DNA of 64,000 nucleotides. Origin: Clostridia bacterium. GTDB lineage: Bacteria > Bacillota > Clostridia > Oscillospirales > Acutalibacteraceae. The DNA lies in the NCBI GenBank assembly GCA_017441385.1, contig JAFRXY010000041.1:57518-121517 (forward strand). Direction: 5' to 3'. Below, one piece after another: positions 51,333 through 61,029 of this stretch; the first letter of the stretch is position 1, and each line of letters begins with the position of its first letter. The notes under the pieces are model-generated. The model was not told the origin of the DNA, ran no database searches, and worked only from the letters and a program-made list of their open reading frames with translations. The translations under genes were made by a program, and so were the position numbers.

Positions 51333-51398
51333 TGATTTCACGAAAGAAAAACACACTTCACATTACACGCTTCACATTCTCAAAGGGAGGACATTACA

Positions 51399-52202
51399 AT
51401 GATCAATCTCATCAAGGCTGATTTTTATAAAATCCACAGATCCGTCATCTACAAGGTACTTTTTCTGATTCTCACGGCATGTGCCGTCACCACCACGCTG
51501 GTGTCCCACTTCGTCAGCACCGGCGACCTGAGCTTTGAAACGGCGGGTACCGCCGCGCTGCTCAGCGATGTTGTCATGATGAATCTGGCATGCTGCATTG
51601 TGGCCGGTCAGCTCATCTGCGGCGATTTCGAGAACAAGCTCATCCAGTCGGCGCTCACCGGAACCAGCGGCAGATTCACTGTAGTTTGCGGCAAAATGGT
51701 CACCTACACCCTGCTGGTCAGCATTATGACGCTTCCCTACGCGCTTTCCTCCATCATCGGCTTTTTGCTGGATGCCGGCTATTGCAACCCTTACACCTCC
51801 TCGGTCTATCTCCGCATACTCTTTGAGTCCAACACCATTGATTTCTCGGTTGCGGCAATTCTGAAATACATTGTCATTACGGCTATCATGGCATTGATCT
51901 ACACGGCGCAGTCCGCGTTTGTATTCACACTGGCCTTCCTTGTGAAGAACAAGTCCCTGATCGTCACTACCATCGGCTTCATCGCCTGCGTTTTCTTCGG
52001 GATGACAAGCTCTCTGATCGCCGGAATCAGCGACACCGCCAAGGAACTCATCTCATGGACTCCCTTCACCGCTGACGCCTACGGCATGGGCAACGAAACC
52101 GAGGTCGGCACCATGCTTAAGGTGATTGCGATCGCCCTGATCTTCATAACCTCCTTTACCTACATCACCTATCTGACATTTAAAAAGACCGAAATCAAAT
52201 AA
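51399..52202 (+). CDS. ABC transporter permease (BcrB/lantibiotic-type)
   Basis: A 267-residue protein with six helices: about 18-38, 58-78, 100-125, 150-175, 180-205 and 238-260. MINLIKADFYKIHRS at the N terminus is characteristic of ABC-2 permeases of lantibiotic immunity and bacitracin efflux (LanE/BcrB). AAAGGGAGG precedes the ATG. It should form the pump with the ATPase encoded just upstream; the substrate is unknown. Confidence 0.85.
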   Translation: MINLIKADFYKIHRSVIYKVLFLILTACAVTTTLVSHFVSTGDLSFETAGTAALLSDVVMMNLACCIVAGQLICGDFENKLIQSALTGTSGRFTVVCGKMVTYTLLVSIMTLPYALSSIIGFLLDAGYCNPYTSSVYLRILFESNTIDFSVAAILKYIVITAIMALIYTAQSAFVFTLAFLVKNKSLIVTTIGFIACVFFGMTSSLIAGISDTAKELISWTPFTADAYGMGNETEVGTMLKVIAIALIFITSFTYITYLTFKKTEIK

Positions 52203-52253
52203 TGAAATTACCCTGACCGAACCTGCTCAACCTACTATTTCATATCACCAAAA

Positions 52254-52288
52254 AAGCAGAAGCCGATGAGAAAAAAATCGGCTTCTGC
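52254..52288 (+). terminator. Hairpin after the ABC genes
   Basis: Perfect stem GCAGAAGCCGAT / ATCGGCTTCTGC. The T tract after it is weak, so it may only reduce read-through into the kinase gene. Confidence 0.6.
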
Positions 52289-52332
52289 GATTTGTGCGTT
52301 TATTGATAAATTTCACACTGGAGGCATCATCC

Positions 52333-53244
52333 ATGAAGTATATCATCGCGGCGCTGTGTCTCGCGCTCTTCATCGTCATCCTTCTTCTGATTCACATCAA
52401 ATGGCAGCTTGATTTGCTGTCGGCGCAATTGAAAAAACGGCTGAATGACGGTTCACGGAATTATGTGCAAGTTTCGCTGCTTGACGGCTCTGTCTCCCGC
52501 CTTGTCTCGGAGATGAACAAGTGTTTCATGCAGGACGATCAGGCAAAGCAGACCCTCGAGCGGGAAGAAAAGCAATTCCGCGAGACGATCGCTAATATTT
52601 CCCACGACCTGCGCACGCCGCTGACTTCCATCAAAGGTTTTTTGCAGCTTCTGGAACGTGAAAATCCGACCGAATCCCAGCAGAAGCGGCTTGCGATCAT
52701 CAGGAAACACACGGTGGAACTGGGTGACCTGATCGAGCACTTCTTTGAATATTCCTACCTGCTGAGCAATGATTCCGAATTGCATTACGAGCGCTTCTGC
52801 CTGACAGACGAAACGGCGGAATGTCTTGCCGCTGCCGTGCCGCAGCTGGAGGAAAAGGGAATCGAAGTGCAGATAGGACAATTTGACAGAGTGCTGGTGA
52901 CAGCCGACCGTGAAAAGACCGTCCGCATTATCCAGAATCTCGTGCGCAACTGCATTCACCACTCAGCGGGCAACATTAAAGTGGACGTAACCGACGCGGA
53001 AGGCGTCGCGCGGCTCACCATTTCCAATCCTGTCAAAGATTCTTCCGCCATTCAGCCGGAAAGGCTCTTTGACCGCTTTTATACCGCCGATCAATCCCGC
53101 CGCAAGTCCACCGGACTGGGACTGTCCATCGTCCGGCTCCTTGCGGAGCAGATGAACGGCAAAGCCTATGCCTCGCTTGACAGGGACATTCTCTCCATCA
53201 CTGTAGAATTATATGCGCACAGCGGAGCTGCGCTAAGTGAATAG
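52333..53244 (+). CDS. Sensor histidine kinase without an adjacent response regulator
   Basis: A 303-residue kinase. One helix at residues 2-22, a short coupling region, then HisKA with H-box NISHDLRTPLTSIKGFLQLL (part), phospho-accepting His91, and HATPase_c with N-box RIIQNLVRNCIHHSAGNI (part), and TGLGLSIVRLLAEQMNG (part). It has only one membrane segment and no outer domain, like intramembrane-sensing or transporter-assisted kinases of antibiotic detox systems. GGAGG is eight bases before the ATG. The gene order ABC-ABC-kinase suggests one functional unit, but no response regulator gene is found on either side. Confidence 0.88.
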   Translation: MKYIIAALCLALFIVILLLIHIKWQLDLLSAQLKKRLNDGSRNYVQVSLLDGSVSRLVSEMNKCFMQDDQAKQTLEREEKQFRETIANISHDLRTPLTSIKGFLQLLERENPTESQQKRLAIIRKHTVELGDLIEHFFEYSYLLSNDSELHYERFCLTDETAECLAAAVPQLEEKGIEVQIGQFDRVLVTADREKTVRIIQNLVRNCIHHSAGNIKVDVTDAEGVARLTISNPVKDSSAIQPERLFDRFYTADQSRRKSTGLGLSIVRLLAEQMNGKAYASLDRDILSITVELYAHSGAALSE

Positions 53245-53372
53245 CGAACACTGAATTGTGAACAGTAAAATCCTGAAGGAAGCCCTGCGGGCTTGGAAAA
53301 AATAACGCTCGCGACCGCTCGGATTTAGCTGCACAGCAGCCATTAAAAAAAGTGAGTGATCGCGAGCTGTTT
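53245..53372. repeat. Intergenic repeat related to the 34.1-kb element, with convergent terminator
   Basis: Between the kinase and the convergent hydrolase gene. It contains TGAATTGTGAACA (53252-53264, also at 58364), then AGCCC-TGC-GGGCT followed by TGGAAAAAATAACGCTCGC, parallel to the 34.1-kb element's palindrome plus TGGAATATAGGCGCTCGC. The arms GCTCGCGACCGCTC (53307-53320) and GAGTGATCGCGAGC (53354-53367) pair at 12 of 14 positions and, on the minus strand, precede a T-rich run, so it can act as terminator of the hydrolase gene. Confidence 0.55.
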
Positions 53373-53381
53373 GTCTTCGTT

Positions 53382-55130
53382 CTATTTTTCCGCCTTGTCG
53401 ATGAGATCAGCGTAGCATTGCTGGGTGATTTTCTGGCAAACGGTGTAGAAGTGGTTGTCGTCGAAGGTACCCCACGCGCCGCTGGTCATAACCACCACTC
53501 CGCTTTTCTGCTTTTCATCATAGCACACACTTGCGTAAACGCCATAGGCGTTGCCGCCATGATAGTACATGTCGTGTCCGGGAACATAATTGGTGCTTTT
53601 CTTGAAACCGAGACAATAGCGGAACTTGTCGTCCTTTAAATATTCCTTCTCAACTTCCTTGACGGCCTCCTTGGACAGCACCCTGATATTGCCGTACATG
53701 CCGTCGTTGATGAAGATCGTAATCAGTTTAGCGTAATCCTTGGGGCTGATGAGCAGACTTCCCTGCGCAAGAATGTAGGTATCACCCGGTGCCCTGATCT
53801 GTCTGTCTTTGACCAGCACACCGCGTGAACGGGAGATCTTGCCCACTTTATAGCATTCGGCAACATTATTCTTGTCTTTCAGACTCTGTCCGCCGAAGGC
53901 AGCGTCCAGTCCCAGCCGGTCAAACAGCACCGAGTCGGTGAAGTAAATATAATGAAGATTGGTGACCACCTCATCGAGGGAACCGACGATACCGAAGCCG
54001 GAATTGCTGTAGGAAAATTCCTTGCCTGGCTTCTGGTTGTTGTAACTTTTCAGGTCAACCACCAGATCCTTAAGCCGGGTACCGGCGTTACTGCCGGTAT
54101 AAATGATGTATTCGTCGGCAAGAGAGGAAGAATGGTTGAGCAGCATGCGGGGCGTAATTTCCACTTCCGCAAAGAGAGGATTGCGGAAGCGGTATCCGAA
54201 ATAATCCTCTACATTGCGATCCAGATCGATTCTTCCCGCGTCCACCAGCGTCATGGTGGCAAGGGTGGAAATGATTTTGGAAAGCGAGGCGGGACGGAAT
54301 TTTGTATCTGAATTGATCTTTTTGTTCTGTGATTTATTGGCATATCCGTAGCTGTAGGTATAGGACACTTTTCCGTCTTTGATGACAGCGACGCCGACTC
54401 CCATCGCACTGTAATCCTGACAGATTTTCTTTATCTCGGTGGCGGTATTGCCTTTCAATTCAACTGGATTGTGCGGGTCAATGACCTTGGGCTCTTCCTG
54501 ACCTTCTTTTTCAACATAATACTTGTCAATCCAGCCGAAACGGTTCTGGAGATATTCAATGCGGTAGAAGTCGCCGCTTGTTTCCAGCACCTCAAATTTC
54601 TGTCCCTTGGTGACGGTATTCTGCACTTTCTTCTTGAAATTCGGTTCGGAGCAGATGGTTCCGTAGGTGAATTTTACTATTATATTGAAACCGCTCTCGG
54701 GTTCTTCTGACGAAACATCGGTCATATCCACGGCGCTGCTGTTATTTTTTTGGAACCACGATGTTATCACTTCGACGTAATTGATGCGGGAGCCTCTGAA
54801 GGCGATCACCATGCTGACCGGAAGAATCAGGCAAAGCCCTACCGTGCCTATGCCGCGAATCCGGTTGCGGCGGTAGAATTTCAGATATTTCCTCCACCAC
54901 CGCGCGAAAACCGCGCCAACCTCCGATTTGACACCCTTTCCGTTGTATTCCTTTCTGCGGCCTGTTTTTTCGCCCCGTCTGGTTTCCCGGAAAGTGCCGC
55001 CCCGGTAATACGATTGGCTGTCGTCAAGGCCGGCGGAAAAAGCCCCCCTGTCATGTCTCTCCCAGTCATCCTTCTCCCGGGATGCTGTGTCTTGAAAATA
55101 GGTATCCCTGTAATCTCTCTCATTGCGCAT
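53382..55130 (-). CDS. Membrane-anchored serine hydrolase (class C beta-lactamase/PBP4* family) with SH3-like domain
   Basis: A 582-residue protein. Residues 1-90 are cytosolic, very charged and disordered; one helix near 97-112; an SH3b-like domain near 150-212 (VTKGQKFEVLETSGDFYRIEY, part); then a class C beta-lactamase-like domain from about 235 with the active-site SLSK in RPASLSKI near 290, YSNSGFG near 376 and HGG in MYYHGGNAYG near 530. Such proteins act as D-Ala-D-Ala peptidases or esterases on the cell wall; antibiotic hydrolysis is not implied. Promoter seen just upstream. Arrangement is that of a wall-modifying enzyme held at the membrane. Confidence 0.85.
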   Translation of the reverse strand: MRNERDYRDTYFQDTASREKDDWERHDRGAFSAGLDDSQSYYRGGTFRETRRGEKTGRRKEYNGKGVKSEVGAVFARWWRKYLKFYRRNRIRGIGTVGLCLILPVSMVIAFRGSRINYVEVITSWFQKNNSSAVDMTDVSSEEPESGFNIIVKFTYGTICSEPNFKKKVQNTVTKGQKFEVLETSGDFYRIEYLQNRFGWIDKYYVEKEGQEEPKVIDPHNPVELKGNTATEIKKICQDYSAMGVGVAVIKDGKVSYTYSYGYANKSQNKKINSDTKFRPASLSKIISTLATMTLVDAGRIDLDRNVEDYFGYRFRNPLFAEVEITPRMLLNHSSSLADEYIIYTGSNAGTRLKDLVVDLKSYNNQKPGKEFSYSNSGFGIVGSLDEVVTNLHYIYFTDSVLFDRLGLDAAFGGQSLKDKNNVAECYKVGKISRSRGVLVKDRQIRAPGDTYILAQGSLLISPKDYAKLITIFINDGMYGNIRVLSKEAVKEVEKEYLKDDKFRYCLGFKKSTNYVPGHDMYYHGGNAYGVYASVCYDEKQKSGVVVMTSGAWGTFDDNHFYTVCQKITQQCYADLIDKAEK

Positions 55131-55169
55131 ATGGTATTATACTTCCTTTTTCACTTACCTTTTCCTAAC

Positions 55170-55198
55170 AGTATAGCAAAGACGCGGCGCAATAGCAA
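55170..55198 (-). promoter_or_regulatory. Promoter of the serine hydrolase gene
   Basis: Minus strand TTGCTA, 17 bases, TATACT, about 40 bases before the start codon. Confidence 0.55.
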
Positions 55199-55206
55199 CA
55201 CGCAAA

Positions 55207-56250
55207 TTATGAAGATTGAATTTTTTTATTTACTTGGTGCAAAACAACGCTAAAGAACACCGAAAGCAAAATATAGCCCGCAAAGACAACAAATCTATGT
55301 GTGCAGATATCGCATACCATCAGCAATCCCCTGATTCCCACATGACAGATATACAGTTCCAGTGAATAGGAGCCTGCCAGAGCCAGCGCTTTTCCGATTT
55401 TATCGGAGTGAAGCAGGCTGAGAATGCCGCACAGGATGAATAATAAAGAAATGGAGAAGACGCAAGCCAGAAAGCGGTTATGAATTTTCAGATCAACCCC
55501 AAACAGGCTGTATTCCGACATCATATGCAACGTGATCAGCAAGAAACCGAAGACAGTGAAAATGCCGTCAACCGTGCGGAAATTTTCATTGTTTTTGATT
55601 CTTTTGCCGTACCATGTGCCTATGATAAATATCGGAACGCGTGAAAACGCGACTTCTATGTTATGATAAAATACAGGAGTCACAATGCTCAGGAAACTGC
55701 AAATGGCAATCCACCCCACGCAAAGCGCCAGACAGAAGAAGCCGGCACGTTCTTTTCTCTTGACCTCCCAATTCATTGCCCTGAACAACAGCGGAAACGC
55801 GGCGTAGAGTATGATCAATAAAGCGATGAACCACACGGAGCGTTTGCCCTCGCACCAGAAGGATAGCATGGTCAGGTCGTAAAAGAAGCCGGCTACTCCT
55901 TTTCTTGTCACCAGAACATCCCTGATGAACCAGTAAAATACCCCCCACAGGAGGTAAGGAATCAGCACACGCCGGAGCCTTCTCTCATAAAAGCTCTTTA
56001 CATCGGGATTTTTGCTCAAAGAAAAATAAAGACCGACTCCCGACAAAAAGAGAAATATCTCCACACCGATGCTGCCAAACAGGTTGTAATAGAATTCCGC
56101 GAGTTTGTAAACAACGTCATGCCGCCGCCAATTAAGCACGTCATTGGAGAAATGAAACAGCAAAATGCCGAGAATGGATATGCCGAAAATTGCGCTGCGG
56201 TACCGGCTGATTACCGACAGACTTCCGCCGGTTTTTTTCAAATTTTGCAA
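55207..56250 (-). CDS. Acyltransferase family 3 membrane protein
   Basis: A 347-residue membrane protein with about ten helices of the acyltransferase-3 (OafA/NodX-like) family that O-acetylates or succinylates surface sugars. Seen: an N-terminal helix with GILLFHFSND (catalytic-type histidine near residue 35), FLFLSGVGLYFS near 72 and the basic loop YERRLRRVLIPYLLWG (near 88-103), both family hallmarks. The start is uncertain: I choose the TTG at 56250, eight bases from GGAAG, over a GTG nine bases earlier. It is a single gene between the hydrolase and htpG. Acceptor unknown. Confidence 0.78.
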   Translation of the reverse strand: MQNLKKTGGSLSVISRYRSAIFGISILGILLFHFSNDVLNWRRHDVVYKLAEFYYNLFGSIGVEIFLFLSGVGLYFSLSKNPDVKSFYERRLRRVLIPYLLWGVFYWFIRDVLVTRKGVAGFFYDLTMLSFWCEGKRSVWFIALLIILYAAFPLLFRAMNWEVKRKERAGFFCLALCVGWIAICSFLSIVTPVFYHNIEVAFSRVPIFIIGTWYGKRIKNNENFRTVDGIFTVFGFLLITLHMMSEYSLFGVDLKIHNRFLACVFSISLLFILCGILSLLHSDKIGKALALAGSYSLELYICHVGIRGLLMVCDICTHRFVVFAGYILLSVFFSVVLHQVNKKIQSS

Positions 56251-56277
56251 ATAATACACTTCCCATACACATCAACA

Positions 56278-56315
56278 CGCCTGCCATGTGCGATAAAGAT
56301 CGCGCATAGCAGGCG
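56278..56315. terminator. Hairpin between htpG and the acyltransferase gene
   Basis: Fifteen-base stem CGCCTGCCATGTGCG / CGCGCATAGCAGGCG (with two G-U-type pairs). No U tract on the minus strand, so termination of htpG is likely but not certain. Confidence 0.5.
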
Positions 56316-56362
56316 GTTTATTTCAATTGATATTCCTATTCAGTTATAATCGTCCGTCATTC

Positions 56363-58261
56363 TCATTCCGTAATCAGCGAGCAGACGGCGTTGGCATAGG
56401 CCACCGGGTCGTCCACACCGATGCCTTCGATGAGGGAAGCCTGCGCAAAGAGCACGTCGGTGAGCTTGGCTGCCTTCTCCTTATCCTCGGCATAGGCTTT
56501 TGTCAGAGCGGCAAAAATCGGGTGGTTGGCGTTGATTTCCAGCACTCTGGCCGCCTTGACCTTCTCGGTGTTGGTGGGCATGGCGTTGAGCACCTTCTCC
56601 ATCTCCAGCGAGAGACCGCCGTCGGAAGTCAGACAGACGGGGTGTGTCTTGAGACGGGTGGAAAGACGGACTTCCTTCACGTTCTCGCCCAGATGCTCCT
56701 TCATGAATGCAAAGAGGCTCTTGTTGTCCTCGGCGGTCTTCTTGATCTCTTCCTTCTCGCCCTCGTCCTCGATATCCAGCTCCGCGTCGGAGACAGAACG
56801 GAATTCCTTCTCCTTGTAATCCCGCATGGATTTCAGCGCGAATTCGTCGATCTCGTCGGTAAGATAGAGAATTTCGTAACCCTTGTCGCGCAGCATTTCG
56901 GTCTGGGGCAGCATATCGAGCTTGGCGGTGGATTCACCGCAGGCGTAATAGATGTACTTCTGGCTCTCGCGCATTCTGCCCACATATTCCTCCAGCGTGA
57001 CCGGCTTCTTCTCGGAGGAAGAATAGTAAACCAGCAGATCTTGCAGCAGATCCTTCTTCATGCCGTAGGAGCTGTAAATGCCGAACTTGATCTGCATGCC
57101 GAAATTCTTGAAGAACTGCTCGTACTTCTCGCGGTCGTTTTTCTGCATATTGAGCAGTTCGGACTTGATCTTCTTTTCCAGACTCGCGGCAATGGCTTTG
57201 AGCTGACGGTCGTGCTGGAGCATTTCACGGCTGATGTTGAGGGACAGGTCGGGGGAATCTACCAGACCTTTGACAAAACTGAAATAATCAGGCAGCAGGT
57301 CGGCGCACTTCTCCATGATCATCACGCCGTTGCTGTAGAGCTGCAAACCCTTCTCGTAATCCTTGCTGTAATAATTGAAGGGCGTGCGGGAAGGAATGAA
57401 CATCAGGGCAGTGTAGGTAGTGGTACCCTCGACATTCTGGTGAATGCAGCGGGCGGGATCCTCGTAGTCGTTGAATTTGTTCTTGTAGAAATCCTCATAT
57501 TCGTGCTCGGCCAGCTCCGCCTTGGTCTTCTTCCAGACAGGCACCATGCTGTTCAGAGTCTCGGTTTCAATGGTTGTGGCGTATTCCTTGCCGTCGGTTT
57601 CCTCGCCTTCCTCCCAGTCGCGGGATTTCTCCACATCCATGGTGATGGGGTAACGGATATAATCGGAATACTTCCTGACGAGATTGCGGATGCTGTAGGT
57701 TTCGAGAAATTCGTCATAATTCTCATCTTCCGTGTTATCCTTGATGTAGAGGGTAATCTCGGTGCCGTGCTCCTCTTTCTGCGCGTCCTCAACAGTGTAA
57801 CCTTCCGCCCCGTCGGATTCCCAGCGGAAGGCGGCGTCGCTTTCAATTGACTTTGAAAGCACGACTATCTTCTTTGCCACCATGAAGGCGGAATAGAAGC
57901 CCACGCCGAACTGACCGATGATGTCCACGTCTTCGCCGAGATCGTGCTCCTGCTTGAAAGCAAGCGAACCGCTCTTGGCGATTGTGCCGAGATTGTCTTC
58001 CAGCTCCTCGCGGGTCATGCCGCAGCCCTTGTCACTGATCGTGAGGGTGCGTGCCTGCTTGTCGGGGGTAATGTGAATCGCGAGATCGTCGCGGCTGAGT
58101 CCGGCGTTGCCGGTCTGCATGGCATTGTAATAGAGCTTATCGGTCGCGTCGCTGGCGTTGGATATCAGCTCGCGCAGGAATATCTCCTTGTGGGTATAAA
58201 TGGAGTTGATCATCATGTCAAGCAGCCGCTTGGATTCGGCCTTGAATTCTTTCTTTTCCAT
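56363..58261 (-). CDS. htpG: Chaperone HtpG (Hsp90)
   Basis: A 632-residue Hsp90. The N-terminal ATPase has the GHKL motifs [20 protein letters not shown] and [14 protein letters not shown]; the middle domain follows from about 230 with [15 protein letters not shown] (part), [15 protein letters not shown] and [17 protein letters not shown] (part); the C-terminal dimerisation domain is short. It lacks the charged linker and MEEVD tail of eukaryotic Hsp90. Transcribed alone from a consensus promoter whose start region carries a perfect CIRCE, so HrcA control is expected. Confidence 0.96.
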   Translation of the reverse strand: MEKKEFKAESKRLLDMMINSIYTHKEIFLRELISNASDATDKLYYNAMQTGNAGLSRDDLAIHITPDKQARTLTISDKGCGMTREELEDNLGTIAKSGSLAFKQEHDLGEDVDIIGQFGVGFYSAFMVAKKIVVLSKSIESDAAFRWESDGAEGYTVEDAQKEEHGTEITLYIKDNTEDENYDEFLETYSIRNLVRKYSDYIRYPITMDVEKSRDWEEGEETDGKEYATTIETETLNSMVPVWKKTKAELAEHEYEDFYKNKFNDYEDPARCIHQNVEGTTTYTALMFIPSRTPFNYYSKDYEKGLQLYSNGVMIMEKCADLLPDYFSFVKGLVDSPDLSLNISREMLQHDRQLKAIAASLEKKIKSELLNMQKNDREKYEQFFKNFGMQIKFGIYSSYGMKKDLLQDLLVYYSSSEKKPVTLEEYVGRMRESQKYIYYACGESTAKLDMLPQTEMLRDKGYEILYLTDEIDEFALKSMRDYKEKEFRSVSDAELDIEDEGEKEEIKKTAEDNKSLFAFMKEHLGENVKEVRLSTRLKTHPVCLTSDGGLSLEMEKVLNAMPTNTEKVKAARVLEINANHPIFAALTKAYAEDKEKAAKLTDVLFAQASLIEGIGVDDPVAYANAVCSLITE

Positions 58262-58292
58262 ATGGTTTATCGCATTCCTTTCAGTTGATAAA

Positions 58293-58319
58293 TTAGCACT
58301 CTCATCATCCGAGTGCTAA
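58293..58319 (-). promoter_or_regulatory. CIRCE operator (HrcA) of htpG
   Basis: TTAGCACTC, nine bases, GAGTGCTAA: exact match to the CIRCE consensus bound by the heat-shock repressor HrcA. It lies between the -10 box and the ribosome binding site of htpG. Confidence 0.95.
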
Positions 58320-58331
58320 TCGTTATTCAAT

Positions 58332-58360
58332 ATCATAATACCTCTGATGCATTATGTCAA
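58332..58360 (-). promoter_or_regulatory. Promoter of htpG
   Basis: Minus strand TTGACA, 17 bases, TATGAT, followed immediately by the CIRCE. Confidence 0.8.
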
Positions 58361-58363
58361 GTG

Positions 58364-58403
58364 GTGAATTGTGAACATTTTTTGAACCTCCACACTCCAA
58401 ACT
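58364..58403. repeat. Fragments of the dispersed intergenic repeat
   Basis: TGAATTGTGAACA (58364-58376) is identical to 53252-53264, and CTCCACACTCCAAACT (58388-58403) is identical to the right end of the 34.1-kb element. The rest of the 150 bases up to the next gene is AT-rich with no recognised feature. Confidence 0.6.
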
Positions 58404-58549
58404 AAATTTATAGGAATTATTAATTCTTTTATATGTAAATTTCCTATAGACAAATTGTGAACTTTGTTGTAATATATGAAGTAACTATGTTTTTATTATA
58501 AATATGATATGAGAAAACAAGTATCTCAAAAAAAGGAGGTATCAGGATA

Positions 58550-59314
58550 ATGAAAAGATTGCTTATTCTCACGGCGGCGGTATGGATGGCAATGACGCTT
58601 ATGTGTTCGTGCGGAGGAGGAAAAGACTCCAATCAGCCCCCTCTTGCCAGCAATTCCGTTATTGTAGCGGACGATTCTATTCCGGAAGGAATTTCTCCCA
58701 ACATCACCGGAGTGATTACCAGCATTTCCGAAGTGCGCGACGGCATTTCCGTGCTGGTGGAAATTCCCGATGCGAAAAACGCCTATTCCGACAACAGATA
58801 TTATGTCACTGTGACCGGCAAGACCGTTCTGGAGAACAAAGACAAGGTACGCTGTGAAAGCTACCGCGAGATTTCCCCGGGGGATACGGTCTCCGTTTGG
58901 TTCAAAGGGGGCACCACAGGCACTTCGCCGGATTATGCAGTGGCACAGGGTGTGCGCATTACTTCCAAGGTCGATGACCTTCTGATGACCGTCCGCCACG
59001 GCGAGAGTGTTGTCATGGCGTCGCCTACGGTCGGAGAAGTCACTTCTACCGATATAAAGCCCCTGCTCTACGGTTCCTATCTCATCACCGACGGAAACGG
59101 CATACTGTCACTGGATTTTGCCAAACCACCTGTGAGTGTAACTGCTTCCGCCATTTCGGTCGAAACTGGAGAATCGGTCTATCTGCCCTCGTCGGGAAGT
59201 GTAACCGAGTTGGAAATTCCGGGCACTCTGAATGAAGGAGATTACACCGTGACGGTCAAGGCGGAGAGCGATGAAGGCGCTGATTATTATATTTTCATTT
59301 TAAGCGTCAGATAA
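58550..59314 (+). CDS. Lipoprotein of unknown function
   Basis: A 254-residue exported protein. The signal peptide KRLLILTAAVWMAMTLMCSCGGG ends in a cysteine pair (Cys19, Cys21) at the expected lipobox, so it is probably lipid-anchored. The mature part has two beta-rich halves: about 50-150 with ITGVITSISEVRDGISVLVE and YYVTVTGKTVLENKD (OB-fold-like, resembling DUF3221-type lipoprotein domains), and about 165-254, an Ig-like domain ending in VTVKAESDEGADYYIFILSV. AAAGGAGG precedes the ATG. No enzyme motif is visible. It precedes glyS by 57 bases in the same direction. Confidence 0.7.
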   Translation: MKRLLILTAAVWMAMTLMCSCGGGKDSNQPPLASNSVIVADDSIPEGISPNITGVITSISEVRDGISVLVEIPDAKNAYSDNRYYVTVTGKTVLENKDKVRCESYREISPGDTVSVWFKGGTTGTSPDYAVAQGVRITSKVDDLLMTVRHGESVVMASPTVGEVTSTDIKPLLYGSYLITDGNGILSLDFAKPPVSVTASAISVETGESVYLPSSGSVTELEIPGTLNEGDYTVTVKAESDEGADYYIFILSVR

Positions 59315-59371
59315 TTTCGCGATTTCCCGCTCAAGCATCTACTATTCCCAATACAAAAGGATTGATCTCAA

Positions 59372-60772
59372 ATGAAAAACACAGAAAAGATAATGGACAA
59401 AATTGTCGCTCTCTGTAAGGGCAGAGGCTTTGTATATCCCGGTTCTGAGATATACGGCGGTCTTTCCAATACATGGGACTACGGCCCGCTCGGTATGCAG
59501 CTTAAAAACAACATCAAGAACGCATGGCTGAAAAAATTCGTTCAGGAAAACAAATACAACGTCGGTCTGGATTCCGCCATTCTGATGAATCCCCAGACAT
59601 GGGTGGCTTCGGGACACCTCGGCGGCTTCTCCGACCCTCTGATGGACTGCAAGGAATGCAAGACCCGTCACCGCGCCGACAATCTTATCGAGGACTTTGA
59701 CGGCACCAACGTCGCAGGCTGGACAAACGAGCAGCTTGTGGACTACATCAATGAAAAGCAGATTCCCTGCCCCAACTGCGGCAAGCACAATTTCTCCGAC
59801 ATCCGGCAATTCAACCTGATGTTCAAGACCTTCCAGGGCGTCACGGAAGACACCAAGAGCGAGCTGTATCTCCGCCCCGAAACCGCGCAGGGTATTTTCG
59901 TCAGTTTCGCCAACATCCAGCGCACCACCCGCCGCAAGGTTCCTTTCGGTGTGGCGCAGATCGGTAAGTCCTTCCGCAACGAAATTACCCCGAAGAATTT
60001 CATCTTCCGCGTGCGTGAATTCGAGCAGATGGAGCTGGAATTCTTCTGCAAGCCCGGCACCGACCTTGAATGGTTCGAGTACTGGCGTGCTTTCTGCCGC
60101 GACTGGCTCTATTCGCTGAACATCAGGGAGGAAAATCTCCGTCTGCGCGACCATTCGCAGGAAGAACTCTGTTTCTATTCCAAAGCGACCACCGACTTTG
60201 AGTACCTCTTCCCCTTCGGCTGGGGTGAACTCTGGGGCGTTGCCGACAGAACAGACTACGATCTCACCCAACACATCAACACAAGCGGCAAGAGTCTGGA
60301 ATACTTCGACCCAACCACCAACGAGAAGTACATTCCCTATGTCATCGAGCCTTCTTTGGGCGTGGAACGTCTCTTCCTCGCGCTGATCACGGAGGCATAC
60401 GACGAAGAAACGGTGGATGAAGCAAAGAATGACGTCCGCGTCGTACTCCGTCTGCATCCCGCGCTGGCCCCCTTTAAAGCGGCCGTTCTTCCTCTGTCTA
60501 AAAAGCTCACGCCCGCTGCTGAGGAGATTTATGAGGAACTTGCAAAGGACTTCATGGTGGACTTCGACGATACCGGTTCCATCGGTAAGAGATACCGCCG
60601 TGAGGATGAAATCGGTACACCTTTCTGCATTACGGTAGACTTTCAGACTGTCGGCGACGACAAGACCCCCGCCGACCACTGCGTCACGGTTCGCGACCGC
60701 GACACAATGGAGCAGGTCAGAATTCCGATTGACCGACTCAGAAGCTATATCGCCGAAAAGATCGCTTTCTGA
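59372..60772 (+). CDS. glyS: Glycyl-tRNA synthetase, eukaryote/archaeal-type single chain
   Basis: A 466-residue class II synthetase of the alpha-2 type, not the alpha2-beta2 GlyQ/GlyS type. Motifs: [20 protein letters not shown] near residue 22, [13 protein letters not shown] near 165, motif 2 [25 protein letters not shown] (part) near 200, and the motif 3 region [17 protein letters not shown] near 330. A C-terminal anticodon-binding domain from about 375 ends the chain. AAAAGGA precedes the ATG by 10 bases. The 57-base upstream gap is too short for a T-box leader. A tRNA-Gly gene follows about 130 bases later. Confidence 0.95.
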   Translation: MKNTEKIMDKIVALCKGRGFVYPGSEIYGGLSNTWDYGPLGMQLKNNIKNAWLKKFVQENKYNVGLDSAILMNPQTWVASGHLGGFSDPLMDCKECKTRHRADNLIEDFDGTNVAGWTNEQLVDYINEKQIPCPNCGKHNFSDIRQFNLMFKTFQGVTEDTKSELYLRPETAQGIFVSFANIQRTTRRKVPFGVAQIGKSFRNEITPKNFIFRVREFEQMELEFFCKPGTDLEWFEYWRAFCRDWLYSLNIREENLRLRDHSQEELCFYSKATTDFEYLFPFGWGELWGVADRTDYDLTQHINTSGKSLEYFDPTTNEKYIPYVIEPSLGVERLFLALITEAYDEETVDEAKNDVRVVLRLHPALAPFKAAVLPLSKKLTPAAEEIYEELAKDFMVDFDDTGSIGKRYRREDEIGTPFCITVDFQTVGDDKTPADHCVTVRDRDTMEQVRIPIDRLRSYIAEKIAF

Positions 60773-60796
60773 TTTATTCAAAAAATAAATTCGTAT

Positions 60797-60832
60797 TCCC
60801 GCGGCTGCCATTCTTTTCCGGCTGCCGCGGGA
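60797..60832 (+). terminator. Hairpin after glyS
   Basis: Perfect stem TCCCGCGGC / GCCGCGGGA with an 18-base loop, 24 bases after the stop codon. No T tract, so an attenuating or processing role is also possible. Confidence 0.5.
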
Positions 60833-60858
60833 GTATGATCTCTGTGGGTAAATTTCTC

Positions 60859-60887
60859 TTGACATTCGATGAAGAATGTACTATAAT
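60859..60887 (+). promoter_or_regulatory. Promoter of tRNA-Gly
   Basis: Perfect consensus TTGACA, 17 bases, TATAAT, ending 12 bases before the tRNA. Confidence 0.85.
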
Positions 60888-60899
60888 GAATAAAAATAC

Positions 60900-60973
60900 G
60901 CGGGAGTAGTTTAGTGGCAGAACCTCAGCTTCCCAAGCTGATGGTGTGGGTTCGATTCCCATCTTCCGCTCCA
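60900..60973 (+). tRNA. tRNA-Gly (anticodon CCC)
   Basis: A 74-base tRNA with CCA encoded. Acceptor GCGGGAG pairs with CTTCCGC; anticodon stem TCAGC / GCTGA encloses the loop TTCCCAA, giving anticodon CCC; the T arm is GTGGG-TTCGATT-CCCAT. Discriminator base is U. It reads GGG codons and lies next to the synthetase that charges it, though from its own promoter. Confidence 0.93.
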
Positions 60974-61005
60974 GAATAGGCACATAATTTTGATGCCAGC
61001 CCTGT

Positions 61006-61029
61006 GAAGCCCCTACTGCAAGGGGCTTC
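61006..61029 (+). terminator. Terminator of tRNA-Gly
   Basis: Stem GAAGCCCCT / AGGGGCTTC, six-base loop, followed by GCGGCATTTTA. Confidence 0.65.

Noticed and set aside
53382..55130. Antibiotic-resistance beta-lactamase
   Set aside because: The fold and motifs fit wall-acting class C-like hydrolases; the SH3-like domain and membrane anchor point to peptidoglycan, and there is no evidence for drug hydrolysis.
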